A stretch of 64,000 nt of DNA from Erinaceus europaeus (Eukaryota > Chordata > Mammalia > Eulipotyphla > Erinaceidae): positions 8,254,082-8,318,081 of the forward strand of contig NC_080164.1 in assembly GCF_950295315.1 (NCBI RefSeq), in the 5' to 3' direction. How positions within the stretch are numbered: the first letter of the stretch is position 1; each line of letters opens with the position of its first letter. Below, piece by piece: positions 31,743-44,469 of this stretch. The translations under genes and the position numbers were made by a program. A model generated the notes under the pieces. The model saw only the letters and a list, made by a program, of their open reading frames with translations. It had not been told where the DNA came from and searched no databases.

Positions 31743-32449
31743 ATGGGTGTTTTATTAGTGGACCCCTCTGGCAAGTGTCACAACCGGAGGAAAATGATTA
31801 AGGGGTTTGCCTGAAAATGTGAAGCCTGGGAATCATCTAGCTGTGATCCGAACCTGAGTCTTCTGTCTGCAGAGTAAGATCTGTTTTATGATTTACCAAA
31901 ACTGTTCTCTCAGTTCTCTTGACAGTGAAACAGAGATAGAATACTCAGCAGGATTGGCATTTTAATACAGATCTTACATACAAACACACCTTTGCACAAC
32001 TTAATCTATTTTAGGTAATAACTTTAACACAGAACTCAGAATAACACCATTTATATTTGGGTGATATTTTATGGAGATACATTTTGAATGTTGTAATTTG
32101 GCCAGTTGCCTATGAAATTTACAAGATACTGAGTTGCATCAGTTACCCTCACTCCGTATCTGGGAGTATTTGAAGCATTTATCAGTGTGCTGAGTGGTTC
32201 TCCAGAAGTGTCTGGGGTGAAATTGCATCTTTTCGACATGACTTACATTGGTACTTCTGAAGATTACATGGGGTGAAAAATCTGAGGCTGTGAAGCTGAA
32301 TATATCTTCCGTAGGCACAAGAGGGCTTCTATATTTGCGTTGCTGCCGATGGTGTTGTGCTCTTCTCCTTCATCTCCTCTTCCTACTTCTTCTTCTTCTT
32401 ATTTAAAAAATAGAATTAAGAACAATGCTAGTATTGCACCAAAGTAAAA
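31743..32449. other. Unique sequence with a (CTT)n run
   Basis: Nothing is recognised except a pyrimidine-rich CTT run at about 32361-32400. Confidence 0.4.
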
Positions 32450-32525
32450 GTTTCTGGAGTGGGGGAGAGGGTTCAGGTCCAGGAACTTGATGGCAGAGGA
32501 GGACCCAGTGGGGGGTGAATTATTA
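32450..32525 (+). mobile_element. Old L1 3'-end fragment, plus strand
   Basis: The text 'ttcaggtccaggaacttgat' and 'gcagaggaggacccagtggg' match the plus-strand L1 3' end at 42440-42650. The following L1 appears to have inserted into it. Confidence 0.6.
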
Positions 32526-35500
32526 TTTTTTTTTGCATTTTTTATGTATAAAAAGAAGACATTAACAAAACCATAGAAAAGAGGCATACAACTCCACACA
32601 ATTCCCACCACCGGCTCTCCATATCCTATCTCCTCCCCTGATAGCTTTCCCATTCTTTATGCCTCTGGAAGTATGGACCCAGGGTCGTTGTGGGTTGCAG
32701 AAGGTGGAAGGTCTGGTTTCTGTAATTGCTTCCCTGCTGAACATGGGCGTTGACAGGTCGATCCATACTCCCAGTCTGTCTCTCTCTTTCCCTACTAGGG
32801 TGGGTCTCTGGGGAAGTGGAGCTCCAGGACATATTGGTGGGGTCGTCTGTCTAGGGAAGTCTGGTCAGCATCATGTTAGCATCTGGAACTGGTGGCTGAA
32901 AAGAGAGTTAACATACAAAGCCAAACAAATTGTTGAACAATCATGGAACTAAAGGCTGGAATAGTGCAGATGAAGTGTTGGGGGGGGGGGGAATCCATTT
33001 TGTAGATAGCTAGTAGGCAGATTTTAGTTATATTCCAAAGGGCCTGTGGCTATACTAGTTTTTTTTTTTTTTTTCTCCTGAACCTGACATCTGATACACA
33101 AGTGAATCCAAGTTATAGTATGGGGAGATGATGCCATGGCTGGAAAAGGGACAGAAAGCTGGATCAGGGGAGAGAATACTCCCTAATATGGGAAAAGGGT
33201 ATAAATATTGTTGACTGTAAACCCCATCTATTTGATTTGGTCTGGGGCCCATATTCAGCTTAGGAGCCTATGTGACCTCTGCATCCCTGTAGATCTGAGC
33301 TCACATTCTGTGGTCATGAGTAGGAACATTTCAAGCTGCCCCAATAACGACCCAACTTCCTCATCTGTAGCATAGAGTATGTTACCCATCCTCCCTTTGG
33401 AGGGAGGATGGAACATTCTCTACCATCTTTGATCCAAGTTGAGGGCAAGGTGCTATGGGGGGCCCACAAAGGGGTCTGTTTTGTTGCTCCTGATAGAGAT
33501 GACCGGTAACAATGGAGAGAGGGATTTATTTGAGGTCTAGGCCCATCATGTCTGTTTGGGAATCTCAGGACTCCCCGAATAGGGCCCCAGCTGATGGGGT
33601 GTCCTGATAGTTACTAAAGAGTCATCATTAAAGTATAAGGGCCAGTCAGTCTCTTGCCCTTATTCAGCTTTTGCAGTCCTTGCTTTGCTAAGGTTAGCTT
33701 TGGAGTGAGTGAGAGAACTGTAATAGGAAGTAGGTGAGGAAGGTATCTAAGTCTAATTAGATACTATTTCATTAGGAATTTTATACTGACTCACTGCAGA
33801 CTATTGTGTATTTTTGCTTTCAGGTACATATTTTGCCCTAGTTTATGGATACATGTGAACATATGCTCTATCTCACAGGACCTGGATATATAGGTTTGGG
33901 GACTTTGTTAGTAAGTGAACTGCCTGGAATAAAATTAGAGAATACTATGAAAAGGAAGGTCTCACCTGAGTAATGAAGCTGAAGGGTTGACATTCCACAC
34001 CTGAAGTCTCTGGACACAGTCTGAAATGAAGCATGTTGAGGTGGTACTCTAGTTGCATTGATTAGATTGGGGTCGGTGGATGCAATATTATTTGGTATGA
34101 ATTGAGAGTAGCATACAGGAAAGTGTGCTCCACTCTAGAGGTTCCAGGCCTGGGGGAAATGTAGGCTCTATAGAGGAGATGTGAGGTTCCTGCTCTCTTA
34201 GGGTTCAAGAAGACAATAGATAGTTACTGTTATAAGCACATTATTTGGTAATTGGGTTAGCTTTGAAAAATCCCTTTGATTTGCAGTACCATACCCAATA
34301 TCACCATAATTTATGTCCTTTGACATTATTTGTATATAGCTGTGCCACTGGTTGCTTCTGTTCTCCCTGGTCTAGGCTTTTGAGAGAGTCAACATATCTA
34401 AGACTCAGCCTATATATTAAAAAGACTCAGTCTGTGTTTTAAAAAGTTTGAGACATACGATCAATTTTCCCATCTCATATTAATTAAATAGTGATTTATA
34501 TGACTACAGATTAATAGCAGTGTACATAAACACCATTCTCACCACCAAAAGACTGTGTCCTATCCCAACTCCCCCTGCTGCCCCAGGAAGCACCCTCACC
34601 CCAGGGTTTTTATTTTGGTGCCCTACTCCAGATAGTCAAATCCTTCTTTTAGTTTCCCTTTCTGTTCTTTCTCAACTTCTGTTGATGAGCGGAATCATCC
34701 CATACTCATCTTTATGTTTCTGACTTAGCTCACTTAAGGTAATTTCTTCTAGCTCCATCCAAGATGGGTCAGAGAAGGTAGGTTCATTGTTCTTAATAGC
34801 TACATAGTATTCCATTGTGTATATGTACCATGGCTTTTTCAGCCACTCATCTGTTGTTGGGCATCTGGGTTGCTTCCAGGTTTTAACTATTACGAATTGA
34901 GCTGCTATGATATTTGTACACACATAGGTGTACAAATATCTTTTTGGTTGGAGGTTATGGAGTCTTTGGGGTGTATCCCCAGGAGAAGAATTACTGGGTC
35001 ATAAGGAAGGTCCATGTCTAGCCTTGTGAGAGTTGTCCAGACTGCTTTCCACAGGGACTGGACCAATTTACATTCCCACCAGTAGTACAGAAGGGTTCCT
35101 CTGTCCCCACAGCCTCTCCAGTATTTGTTGCTGCTGTCCTTTATGATGTATGCCATTCTCACAGGGGTGAGGTGGTATCTCAATGTTGTCTTTATTATTA
35201 ATTTCCTGGAGCAATTTTTAATGTGTTTGTTAGCCTTTTCGATCTCTTCTGTAGTGGATGTTCTGTTCATATCCTCTGCCCATTTTTGAATGGGGTCATT
35301 TGCTTTTAGGGTGCTAAGTTTGCTGAGCTCTTTGTATATTTTGGTGATTAGTCTTTTGTCTGATGTATGGCATGTGAAAATCTTCTCCCATTCTGTGAGG
35401 GGTCTCCTTGTTTGTGTGATAGTTTCTTAGGCTGTGCAGAAGGTTTTCAATTTGATGTAATCCAACTGATTTGTTCCTGCTTTAGTCTTCCTTGCAATTG

Positions 35501-37460
35501 GGTTTGTATCATCAAAGATGTACATGAGTCTTAGGTGGGAAAGTGTTCTACTAATGTTTTCCTCTAAGTGCTTTATAGTTTCTGGTCTAACATCCATGTC
35601 CTTGATCCATTTGGAGTTGACTTTCGTTTCTGGTAAGATAAAATTATTCAGTTTCATTCTTCTGCATGTTTCAACCCAGTTTTCCCAGCACCATTTATTG
35701 AAGACAGCCACCTTCCTCCATTTAATACTTTTGGCCCCCTTATCAAAAATTAGATGTCCATAGGTGTGGGGGTTTAGTTCTGGGCTTTCAGCTGTATTCC
35801 ACTGGTCTGTGTGCCTATTTTCTGTTCCAGTACCAGGCTGTTTTGATGATGATGGCCTTATAATATAGTTTGAGATCTGGGAGTGTGATGCCTCCATTTC
35901 TGTTTCTTTTCCACAAATTTTTTTTGGCAATTCTAGGTGTTTTCTGTTTCCAGATAAATTATTGCAGTTTATGTTCTATTCTCTTAAGAAAGCTTGGTGG
36001 AACTTTGATGAGTATTGTCTTAAATTTGTTTATGGCTCTGGGGAGAATATTCATTTTGATGATATTAATTCTTGCAATCCATGAGCATAGGATGTCTTTC
36101 CATTTCTTGGTATCAGTTTCTATTTCCTTGAATAGTGACTCATAGTTTTCAGTGTACACATCTTTTACTTCTTTGGTCAAGTTTATTCCTAGGTATTTTG
36201 TTGATTTTGCTACAACAGTGAATGGGAGTTATTTCTGTGTATCTTCTTCTTCAGATTTAGTGTTTGCATAAAGAAATGTCACTGATTTTTGTACACTGAT
36301 TTTGTAGCCTGACATCTTGATATATTGCCTCATAAGTTCCAGTAGTTTTCTGCTGGATTCTTTAGGTTTGTCTATGTAAACTATCATATCATCTGCAAAT
36401 AGTGAGAACTTGACTTCTTCCCTTCCCATCTGTATTCCTTTGATTTCTTTCTCTTGCCTGATTTCTATGGCAAGAGCTTCCAATACTATGTTGAAGAGTA
36501 ATGGTGATAATGGTCAGCCCTGCCTAGTCCCCGATCTGAGGGGGAATGCTTTCAGCTTCTGTCCATTGAGTATGATGCTGGCTTTAGGTTTGCTATACAT
36601 GGACTCCACTATTTTGAGGAATTTCCCATCTATTTCCATTTTTGTAGTGTTTTGAGCATGAATGGGTGTTGGATTTTGTCAAAGGCTTTCTCTGCATCTA
36701 CTGAGATATTCATGTGGGTTTTGGTTTTGCTTTTATTGATGTGGTGAATGACATTGATTGACTTACGTATATTGAACCAGCCTTGCATTCCTGGGAGAAA
36801 TCCCACTTGGTCATGATGAACATCTTTTGGTATACTACTGTATCGGGTTGGCCAGGATCTTGTTTAATATTTTGGCATCTATGTTCATCAGAGATAGTGG
36901 TCTGTAGTTTTCCTTTTTTGTTGTGTCCCTATCTGCTTTTGGTATTAGGGTGATGTTGGCTTCATAGAAGGTGGAAGGGAAAGTTCCTGTTTCTTTGATC
37001 CTGTAGAAGAGCTTTAGAAGTATAGGTACTAGCTGTTTCCTGAAAGTTTTGTAGAATTCGTTTGTGAAGCCATCTGGTCCAGGTCTTTTGTTGTTAGGAA
37101 GATTCTTAATAATCGTTTTGATTTCTTTGTCTGTGATTGGTGCACTTAGGTTTTTAGTTCTTCTTGGTTCAGTTTTGGAAGGGTATATGTTTCCAGGAAT
37201 TCTTCCATTTTTTCCAGATTCTCCATCTTGGTGGTATATAGTTTTCACAGAAGTTTTGTATTATTTTCCTGATTTCTGTGGTGTCCGTTGTGATATCTCC
37301 TCTATCATTTATAATTATATTTATTTGGGTTTCCTACCATTTTTGTTTAGTGAGTCTGACTAGGGGTTTGTCAATCTTGTTTGATTTTTCAAAGAACCAA
37401 CATTTGGCTTCATTGATCTTTTGTATGGTTCTCTTATTTTCGATGTTTATTTCTGCTCTT
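32526..37460 (-). mobile_element. L1 with long 3' UTR, 5' truncated, antisense
   Basis: On the minus strand ORF2 sequence runs from about 37460 to a stop at 34672. It is followed by about 2.1 kb without ORF2 text, ending in a poly(A) tail (T-rich at about 32527-32540). The last kilobase is the L1-3U block found alone at 30772-31742 and elsewhere, each copy truncated at a different 5' point. I infer one long 3' UTR. The alternative is two adjacent insertions with a boundary near 34440-34500. Confidence 0.8.
34672..37248 (-). pseudogene. L1 ORF2 reverse transcriptase and C-terminus, inactivated
   Basis: Open pieces at 36835-37248 ([17 protein letters not shown], the fingers), 36229-36483 (FADD box at 36388-36399), 35959-36180, 35427-35930, 34905-35270 and 34672-34935 follow one another in different frames. 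The C-terminal piece includes a Cys/His/Trp-rich zone. Frameshifts and stops make it non-functional, and the endonuclease is lost by 5' truncation. Confidence 0.92.
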
Positions 37461-37502
37461 CATACTATGTGTGCTCAATCGAGTGTGCCACAGCCTGGCC
37501 CC
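37461..37502 (-). mobile_element. SINE-A head fragment, antisense
   Basis: Only 'tgctcaatcgagtgtgccac' and 'agcctggcccc' remain next to the L1 5' end. It may be the remainder of a SINE removed by the L1 insertion. Confidence 0.6.
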
Positions 37503-37551
37503 CTGATTTTTTCCTTTCCATTTAGATGGACAGATAAATAAAAATCATTGT

Positions 37552-37735
37552 GAGTTGAGGAGACAGCATAATGTTTATGCGAAAGATTTTCATTCCTAAT
37601 TGCTCTAAGGTCCTAGGTTCAGTCTCCAGCACTACTATAAGCCAGAGCTGAGCTGCGCTCTGGTCTTCTTTCTCTCTATGTCTGTCTCTTTGTTTCTCTC
37701 TCATTAAAAATAAAATTAAATAAATGAAAAAAAAA
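37552..37735 (+). mobile_element. SINE-C, plus strand
   Basis: The head 'gcataatgtttatgcgaaag', 'ctaggttcagtctccagcac', 'aagccagagctgagctgcgc', a CT-rich region and an A-rich tail make a complete, diverged copy. Confidence 0.85.
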
Positions 37736-37875
37736 GAAAATAAAGAACAAATCCTAAGTCCTCACCCCGCCCCCCATCTTTCTGAACTAGCCTTGATGAA
37801 AGTTTGGCCTTTTCTATCCCTCTTCTTTGACCTGCCTCTGCTCCAGGCCTTGTAGCTCTGCGCTCTTGGTTAGTC

Positions 37876-37903
<28 letters not shown>
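37876..37903. repeat. Poly(T) run, 28 bases
   Basis: A homopolymer that may be the A-tail of a tail-only antisense retroposon. No body is recognisable beside it. Confidence 0.9.
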
Positions 37904-37906
<3 letters not shown>

Positions 37907-38527
37907 ACTAGAGAACAAATGTATTGAAGGGGGGGTACTTTGTTAGCTCAGTGACAGACTTCTCTCTAGAATCATGTCTGAGGTAAAAAGAATCAGTGGT
38001 GAAAGGAGAAGAATACAAATGTATATCATTTCCTTCCAACTTGCTAAGACTTTGCTGGGAACTATAACATTGAGCACTGGGTGGCCGCAGCCCCTCTCAC
38101 CGTCTGTATGGGCTGTGCTCTTCGGAACTCAACTGTTCCAAGTAGTTCTGCATGCTGTCATACTTCTGCATGGAGAGTTTCAAGCTGCTTGTCTTGAGTG
38201 GACAAAGTGAATGAGTCTTCATAAGACCTTTCCAAATCCTGCCTGCCAGGCTGCTTTGCAATCTCCATTCATTCCCACTGTTACACCTATTTAACCTTTA
38301 CTGAGCACCTACTGTGTGCCAGGTACTTAGGAGGCAGGTGCATGTCCTAAGGTACCTGTCCCAGAGAATTAACTGTCTCAGCTCCATAATGAGAGGCCAA
38401 GTGAGAGAAAGCAGCTCTGACTCGGGACAGGTGGCAGACACAAGTTTCAGTGGCATAAATTGTATCAGACTGCTTGAACCAACTGATATTTTTCTTTCAC
38501 ACTTAGTTTTAGAGAGTCTCCTACTTG

Positions 38528-38530
<3 letters not shown>
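37904..38530. other. Unique sequence with an L2/MIR-like motif
   Basis: The text 'tttactgagcacctactgtg' at about 38296 followed by 'tgccaggtactta' closely matches the ancient L2/MIR phrase. No gene is recognised. Confidence 0.5.

Positions 38531-38565
<35 letters not shown>
38531..38565. repeat. (CT)n microsatellite
   Basis: An uninterrupted run of about 17 CT units. Confidence 0.95.
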
Positions 38566-38567
<2 letters not shown>

Positions 38568-39780
38568 ACGCTTCTACTGCTGTATAACATTCCACTATAT
38601 GATTTTCCTACTTCTATTTATACTTTCTCATATTTAATTTTGAATTTGTTTTTTTTTCCATCTAAACATTGGTGTATGGAGGTTTTCAGATGTAGTCCCT
38701 TGTGCACTTTTGAGAATGTTCCCAGGGCTGCGATTACCATGTTTGTTAAGAAAAAAGTTTTTAGAAGACTCTCCTTGTCTCCAGAGTACAACCCATGGCC
38801 ACATTAAGATGCTCTACCATAAGCATTGTGTGTTTCTTTAGGAGATGATTTGTAATTAAGCTTGAAACTGAAATTTCCCCAAACAGCACTGACTTTAATT
38901 GCTCTCTCTGTGTTCTGATGACTCTCCGTTCTTTACCACACTGTGTTGTGCTGTGCTATGCAATTCTAATTTACGAAGTGTTACCTCTGATCTTACATAG
39001 GAGCTTTCTGTTTCATGAATGGGTTAACACCCCTAATTTAGGAAATACTGCTCTAGCTTATGTACTAAGAGCAAAATCATTGCATAGACTTCACTTTAGT
39101 CCCACTGTATATGCGCCTGATTACTGCTCAAAATGGTTGTGGTGATATATGCCCCTAAGTGTTCTCTCACTTTTGGTATTGCCCAACTTCTCAACATTTG
39201 TCAGTCCGACAGCTATAAAATGCACACAGCTAATCAGAGAAATGAATCATAAAGCACATTTTATGACTTCTTGAAGCCCCTGCAGTGGCATCCCAGGTCA
39301 TTGGAATAAAATCTCCCACTCTGAACTCGACAGATTCCTTAGCATCTATCCCTCCCCCATGGTCTCCTGTGTCACCATTCACCTGTTTATGTTCTTCAGC
39401 TCCCCCAAGCATCTTTCTGATTTACTTATGTCTATTGCCAGAAATTATTTTTTCTTCCTTTCTTTTTGCCTCATAAATATTACTTTTTGTTCTGGCTTAA
39501 GGGAATATACTACTTTCCCCACAGAAGGATAGCCACCTTAAATAAGAATGGCCTTTTATAGCCCTTCTGTCCATTCACAGCTCTTATTATATCCTCGGAA
39601 TATCTAGTAAGATGTCCGGTTATTTGTCTGACACTCCATTTCATTAGGGTCTGAACGGAAATTTCCATTTAGCAGTCAGGTAGCTGTAATTAAATGATGC
39701 AAGTTACGAGGTCGAAGGTTTGCATGTGCTTGGAAGATAGCAGCCAAAACAAATAATACTTGAGGTGAATCCCCTCCCCT
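38566..39780. other. Mostly unique; possible L2 relic
   Basis: At about 39270-39470 the text 'gcagtggcatcccaggtcat' and 'ttggaataaaatctcccact' followed by 'attccttagcatc' resembles an old L2 3' region. No gene is recognised. Confidence 0.35.
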
Positions 39781-39781
39781 T

Positions 39782-39860
39782 TTTAATTTCTTTATTGGGG
39801 ATTATTATTTTATTTTTTTTACAATCCATAGTAAATGTTTTTTGTAACATGATTAGTGTT
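39782..39860 (-). mobile_element. L1 3'-end fragment, antisense
   Basis: The text 'tttaatttctttattgggga' resembles the antisense L1 3' end at 14560-14580. Only a short piece is left. Confidence 0.5.
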
Positions 39861-40043
39861 CTACTAGATACAGACAGGGACTGAAAGCAAAGATAATATA
39901 ACTTGTCAAAGCAGGTGAACATAGCAGAACAGAGGGTGACTTAATATGGCTGGTGGTGAAGCCATGGTGGTCTGGGAGGTGACTGAAGGTAGACAAAGCA
40001 AGTACCAGACCCCCCTTTGAAAGAGTTAAAATTGTTCAAGTGC

Positions 40044-40340
40044 CCTTCCCCCACTCACAAGCCTCTGAAGCCACTGAAGGAGGTCTACAGGTGTCTTTCT
40101 TTCTCTCTCCTTCTCTGTCCTTCCCCTGGCTTCTTGAGAGAGAGAGGGAGACAGAGAGAGAGAGAGAGAGAGAGATCTCCAGGAGCTGTGGATTCATAAT
40201 GCAGACACTGAGCCCCAGAGATAACCCAGAAGGCAGAAAAACAAAAAAGAAAAATGAAGGAGGAGGAGGAGGAGCAGAAGGAGGAGGCGGGGGGAGGAGG
40301 TGGAAGAGGAGGAAAAGAAGAAGAAGAAAAAGAAAGAGTT
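40044..40340 (+). mobile_element. SINE-B, 5' truncated, with module and GGA-rich tail
   Basis: The body from 'aggaggtctacaggtgtctt' through a (GA)n insertion (40138-40176) and the 3' module (40174-40234) ends in a (GGA)n/(GAA)n purine tract at 40250-40340. Confidence 0.75.
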
Positions 40341-40440
40341 GAGATATGAGTGCACTTTTATCTGACTCTGATACTCCTCTTCTGACTCCTGCGTGTTTCC
40401 CTACACCGTTCTCACCCTCCTGTTAAACTCTTGACTTGTG

Positions 40441-40682
40441 TCACCAGTGTTATTGCTGGGTCTAAGTGCTACCACTCTGAGTAATAATGACTGCTTTCTT
40501 TCTCTTTTATAACAGAGAGAAATTGAGAGGTGAAGAATCTATCTAGAGAGGGAGAGGGAAAAGAGACACCTGCAGACCTGCTTCACAGCTCCTGAACCAT
40601 CCTCCCTGCAGGTGGGTGGCAGGGACTTGAACCCAGGTCCTTGTGCATGTGTGTGCTTAACAAGGCAAGCCACTGCCTGGTC
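40441..40682 (-). mobile_element. SINE with module, antisense, old
   Basis: 'caccagtgttattgctgggt', 'acctgcagacctgcttcaca' and the head 'aggcaagccactgcctggtc' are in the right order but diverged. Confidence 0.75.
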
Positions 40683-42061
40683 CACTGTACTCTTGATTTC
40701 TATCCTGCTCTGAGTCTCTGGCAGCCCTTTTTCCTTAAGTTTTTTTCCCACATTTACATAGCAGCTGTCCTGCTGATGACTTATCTGGTTAGCAGCGCTC
40801 TGATGTTTACTTGTCTCAGACCAAGGGAAATCTAGTTTTATTGTTCACTGTTTTTGTATTTAGCCACATGGGCACTTTTAACATTCATTTCCACTGGAAT
40901 TCACCTTGTCACCTGTGCTGCAGGAACATATCACTAGAACCTCCTCACTTAAAACATGATCAAATATCCTCTCCTTTCTCTGGCTGTCTGTGCTGTCCTG
41001 TTGTCTAGCAGCTAATTATCAGAGGACCCTTTCCACCTCCCCCAAGAAGCCATCATGGAACCTGAAGTTAGATTTTGGTTTTCTGTTCTCCTCCGTCCTT
41101 TACTTTGTCAAAGGAGATTGTATAATCTATTGATATTTGGCATTTTTTTTCATCTAATATTTTATTTAAGGTGAAGGCATTTGGAAAACAGGGACTGTGA
41201 TCAAGTCTACTTGCTATTCTTAGCACTTAGCCTAGGATCTGGCTCATAATAGAAACATAGTGTTCATGAAAAATAAATTGACTTTCGGTATTTCTTTACC
41301 AAATGCATAGACTATCTATTATGTTCCCAATCCTGGGTTATATTCAGAGATTGCTAAGACAAAAAATAATTTAGACACTGTTTTGCAGCCATTCAGAGAA
41401 ATAGATCTTCAAGCCAATAATAGTGCGAGTGAATGTTGATGAGTGTGCCTGAGGAAAAGATATCTAAATTCAGGGAATACCTATCTCTCTGTCCTCCCAA
41501 GGACATTCTATTCTCTATTTCTGAACATCCTCTTTATTTCAATGGAGATCAGCATGTTTTAAGATATAACCCCAATGGGCTTGAGTGTAAATCATGGTGT
41601 GGTGTGGGGTGTTGGGTATGTTATGTCTTTGCTTACATTTCTTCATTTTAAAATGTGGGTAATAAACATACTTAACCACTTTATATGATGGTTTTAAGGC
41701 TGAAATGCTCTGATGTGTTAGAGCAATGTCTTTCACAGAGCAAGTGTCAGTTTTATCATTTAGACACCATTGCTAAGCATCTAGCTTAATCTGTAAATGC
41801 CAGATTCATTAGTTTTGATGAAAATTGTTATGATGGTCTTCAATAAATGTCTTTATCAGTAATTTGTTTTTTAATTTTATGTATTTATTTATTTTCTCTT
41901 TTGTTGCGCTGAGTCATTTGGTTTTAAACTACACTGATTATTATGCTGCTCAGGAAACAGTCATCTCTACCACTCTTGAGTAGTTCTTTTAAAGAGACTA
42001 GAATCCCGACTAGCAGCCCCAGTCCTTCATCCAAGTTTGTGACTTAGAGATTTCTTCCCAC
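40683..42061. other. Unique sequence with L2/MIR-like relics
   Basis: About 41170-41280 resembles an L2 end (ctattcttagcacttagcct ... aaataaattga). About 41635-41750 resembles a MIR end (cttcattttaaaatgtgggt). A bit of antisense SINE-B tail (tatttattttctcttttgtt) lies at 41880-41910. No gene is recognised. Confidence 0.45.
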
Positions 42062-42250
42062 TTTTTTTTTTTTCATAGAGACAGAAGCAAATTGAGAAGA
42101 AAGGGGAACTAGGGAGAGACATAGAAACACCTATAGCATTGCTTCCCCATCTGTAAAACTTACTCACTGTGGATGGGGACCAGGGCTTGAACCCAGGTCT
42201 TTGCACATGGCAATATGTGAGCTCTAACTGTAGTATCACTGCCTGGCCCA
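42062..42250 (-). mobile_element. SINE-A, antisense, old
   Basis: 'catagagacagaagcaaatt', 'ccagggcttgaacccaggtc' and the head 'gtagtatcactgcctggccc' are present but diverged. Confidence 0.82.
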
Positions 42251-42439
42251 TTAGGGATTTGTGATTCAGGAATATGACATGAAAAAGAAAGAGGATCTTG
42301 GTTTGCATTGTCTGGAGAATACTCACTGTAAAAATTGGAACAGTTAGAAAGTAAAACAATGAAGATCTATTGGAATTTGATAGTGTGAGTTCATGATGCC
42401 CAAGTGATAGAGATAGAAAGGAAATATTCTTTGGTGTAT

Positions 42440-42650
42440 TGTATCAAACTAAAGGACTGTGGGGTAGGGAGGTTCAGGTTCAGGTCTTGGAACATGATGG
42501 TGGAGGAGGATCTAGGTGGGATGTTAGAGTGTTAGGTAGAAAGCTGAGAAATGTTATACATGTACCAACTACTCTATTTTACTGTCAACTGTATACCATT
42601 AAGCCCCCCAATAAAGAATAAAATATAATAAAGAAAATAAAATATTCTCC
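42440..42650 (+). mobile_element. L1 3'-end copy (older group), plus strand
   Basis: 'gcttcaggtc'-type text (here ttcaggttcaggtcttggaa), 'agaaagctgagaaatgttat', 'acatgtaccaactactctat', 'ccccaataaagaataaaat' and an A-rich tail are present. The antisense of the same 3' end lies at 60548-60720. Confidence 0.7.
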
Positions 42651-42989
42651 CTCACCTAATAGAAGTATAGAGGTACAATTCAGCTTTCTCAACTAGATGA
42701 GAAAAGCAGATTTACAAGTTTTCTGATGCCTTGAAGTTTAGGGAAAGATGTGAAATCAATGGAGTCCCCTGGCCCCAGTTTGTAGGCTCATTAGACTTTC
42801 TCCTGAAATTTTTCACGTTCTTCGTACACTCACAATGACTGGTGAATCCTGTCTGGGCTCCTCACACCCAAGCCAGCCACATGTTCCTTTTGGGAATGTC
42901 ACCACTCTAGACTCTATTCAGTTGTAATTTGATTAACTCCCAGAACCAACATCAAGTTCCTATTTTCAGCTCTTCAATCCATTCCCAAT

Positions 42990-42991
<2 letters not shown>

Positions 42992-43027
<36 letters not shown>
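42992..43027. repeat. (GA)n microsatellite
   Basis: A run of about 16 GA units with one interruption. Confidence 0.95.
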
Positions 43028-43030
<3 letters not shown>

Positions 43031-43043
43031 CTGAGACTTTTTG

Positions 43044-43078
43044 TAATGTTCACATATCTGTAATGTTCACATATCTGT
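43044..43078. repeat. Short tandem duplication
   Basis: The 17-base unit gtaatgttcacatatct occurs twice in direct succession. Confidence 0.9.
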
Positions 43079-44456
43079 ATATGGCTTTTTCAATCCTGAT
43101 TTTGTAGCAGTATTTTATAGCAGTGATGGAACAGTCTGACAGAACTACCCTATCCTGCAGAGAGAGGGGAGACCCTTGGTAATAGTCCCCCTCTGGGCTA
43201 CCTTAGAATTTCTGGCTTCTTCTTGATTTAGCGTCTGTCACCTGCGTGTGGAGCCATTGTTCTCAGGAGGAAATTTGATATCCTCAAAGGACCCCAGACA
43301 CCTTCATGGGCTGACTCTCCATTTCTCTTTCTCTGTTCTCAGCCCACAGCCTCCAAGGAAGACACACATTTCTCCTGCACTTCTTGGCTAACACTTACTC
43401 TACTCCTCCATCCTCACTTCCCCATCCCCTCCTAGTGACCTCAGACTGTAAAATGCTATAGTATCTCTAACTGGAATATCTTATCTGGCCCCAAATTCCT
43501 TCCTTCTCCCTGTAAGACACTGAGGAAGGAGGAATGTTCATTTATGATGTTTCATTTCTCTCTCTATCTTTTTTTTTTTTTCCTCTAGACTCTTCTAAGA
43601 TGACACTTTTGGTCATGCTGCCATAAAATTGAAATGTCCTTTTCTCACTTGCCCTGGGAGAGATGTGGCAATTCCCCAGAAGTTGTTGGGATCTAATCTT
43701 TAGGTCGCTATAAAGGATGGGAAATAATTTCAGCAAAGTTGGTGAGGGGTTGTATATCAAAACTGAGAAGTGGGGAGGCGCTGACTGCTTTGAAGGCGAG
43801 TATCCTCCTTCCAAAATGGAATTTCTGGCATGGTTTTCAAGTTCTTGAATTTCCTTTTCTCCTTTATTCCCAGGATTATAGCAAAGAGTTATTTCATGTT
43901 ATTTGGACTTCTCACCACCACTTTATTGTCCTGCCATGGTTTGTAACACATTGTAAGTGAAACCTGATTATGAAACAAGACTTCAGGATGAGAGGAATGT
44001 GTTCATGACTATTCTAATTCCTCTTAAAAAGAGACATAGAACCACATTCTTAAGAATTCCTTCTGCAGGGGGCTCTTTTGTGTATTTCCAGAGTACTTTT
44101 ACACATTTTCTGATTGACTTAAAAAAATTGGTAACTACTTTTTGTCCATGTGCTAGCCAGCCTCTGACTGAGTGCATGCAAGTTGATCAGAGGGATATCC
44201 ATTTCAGTCTATTAAAGTGGAAAAAAATTGAACCTGAGGCATAGGAAAGTTGTATGTATCATTCTTTCTGGAATGAGATACTAGTACCTACTGGAAAATA
44301 ATGTGGGGATAAGAGGCTATGCTGGAATGAACACTTTGCACAGAGTTTGCTTTTATGAATTCAAGTATGACTGTTGTGAGAAGACTTTCACGTGTTTCCT
44401 CACTTAGTTTGGCAACTGCCTTTTAAGTTTTGCTTTTGTGTCATGGCAGGAGATTG
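43079..44456. other. Unique sequence, no gene recognised
   Basis: A 95-codon frame (43957-44244, +) and shorter overlapping frames are open, but none shows a recognisable domain. Confidence 0.4.
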
Positions 44457-44469
44457 GATTGAGAATCTT

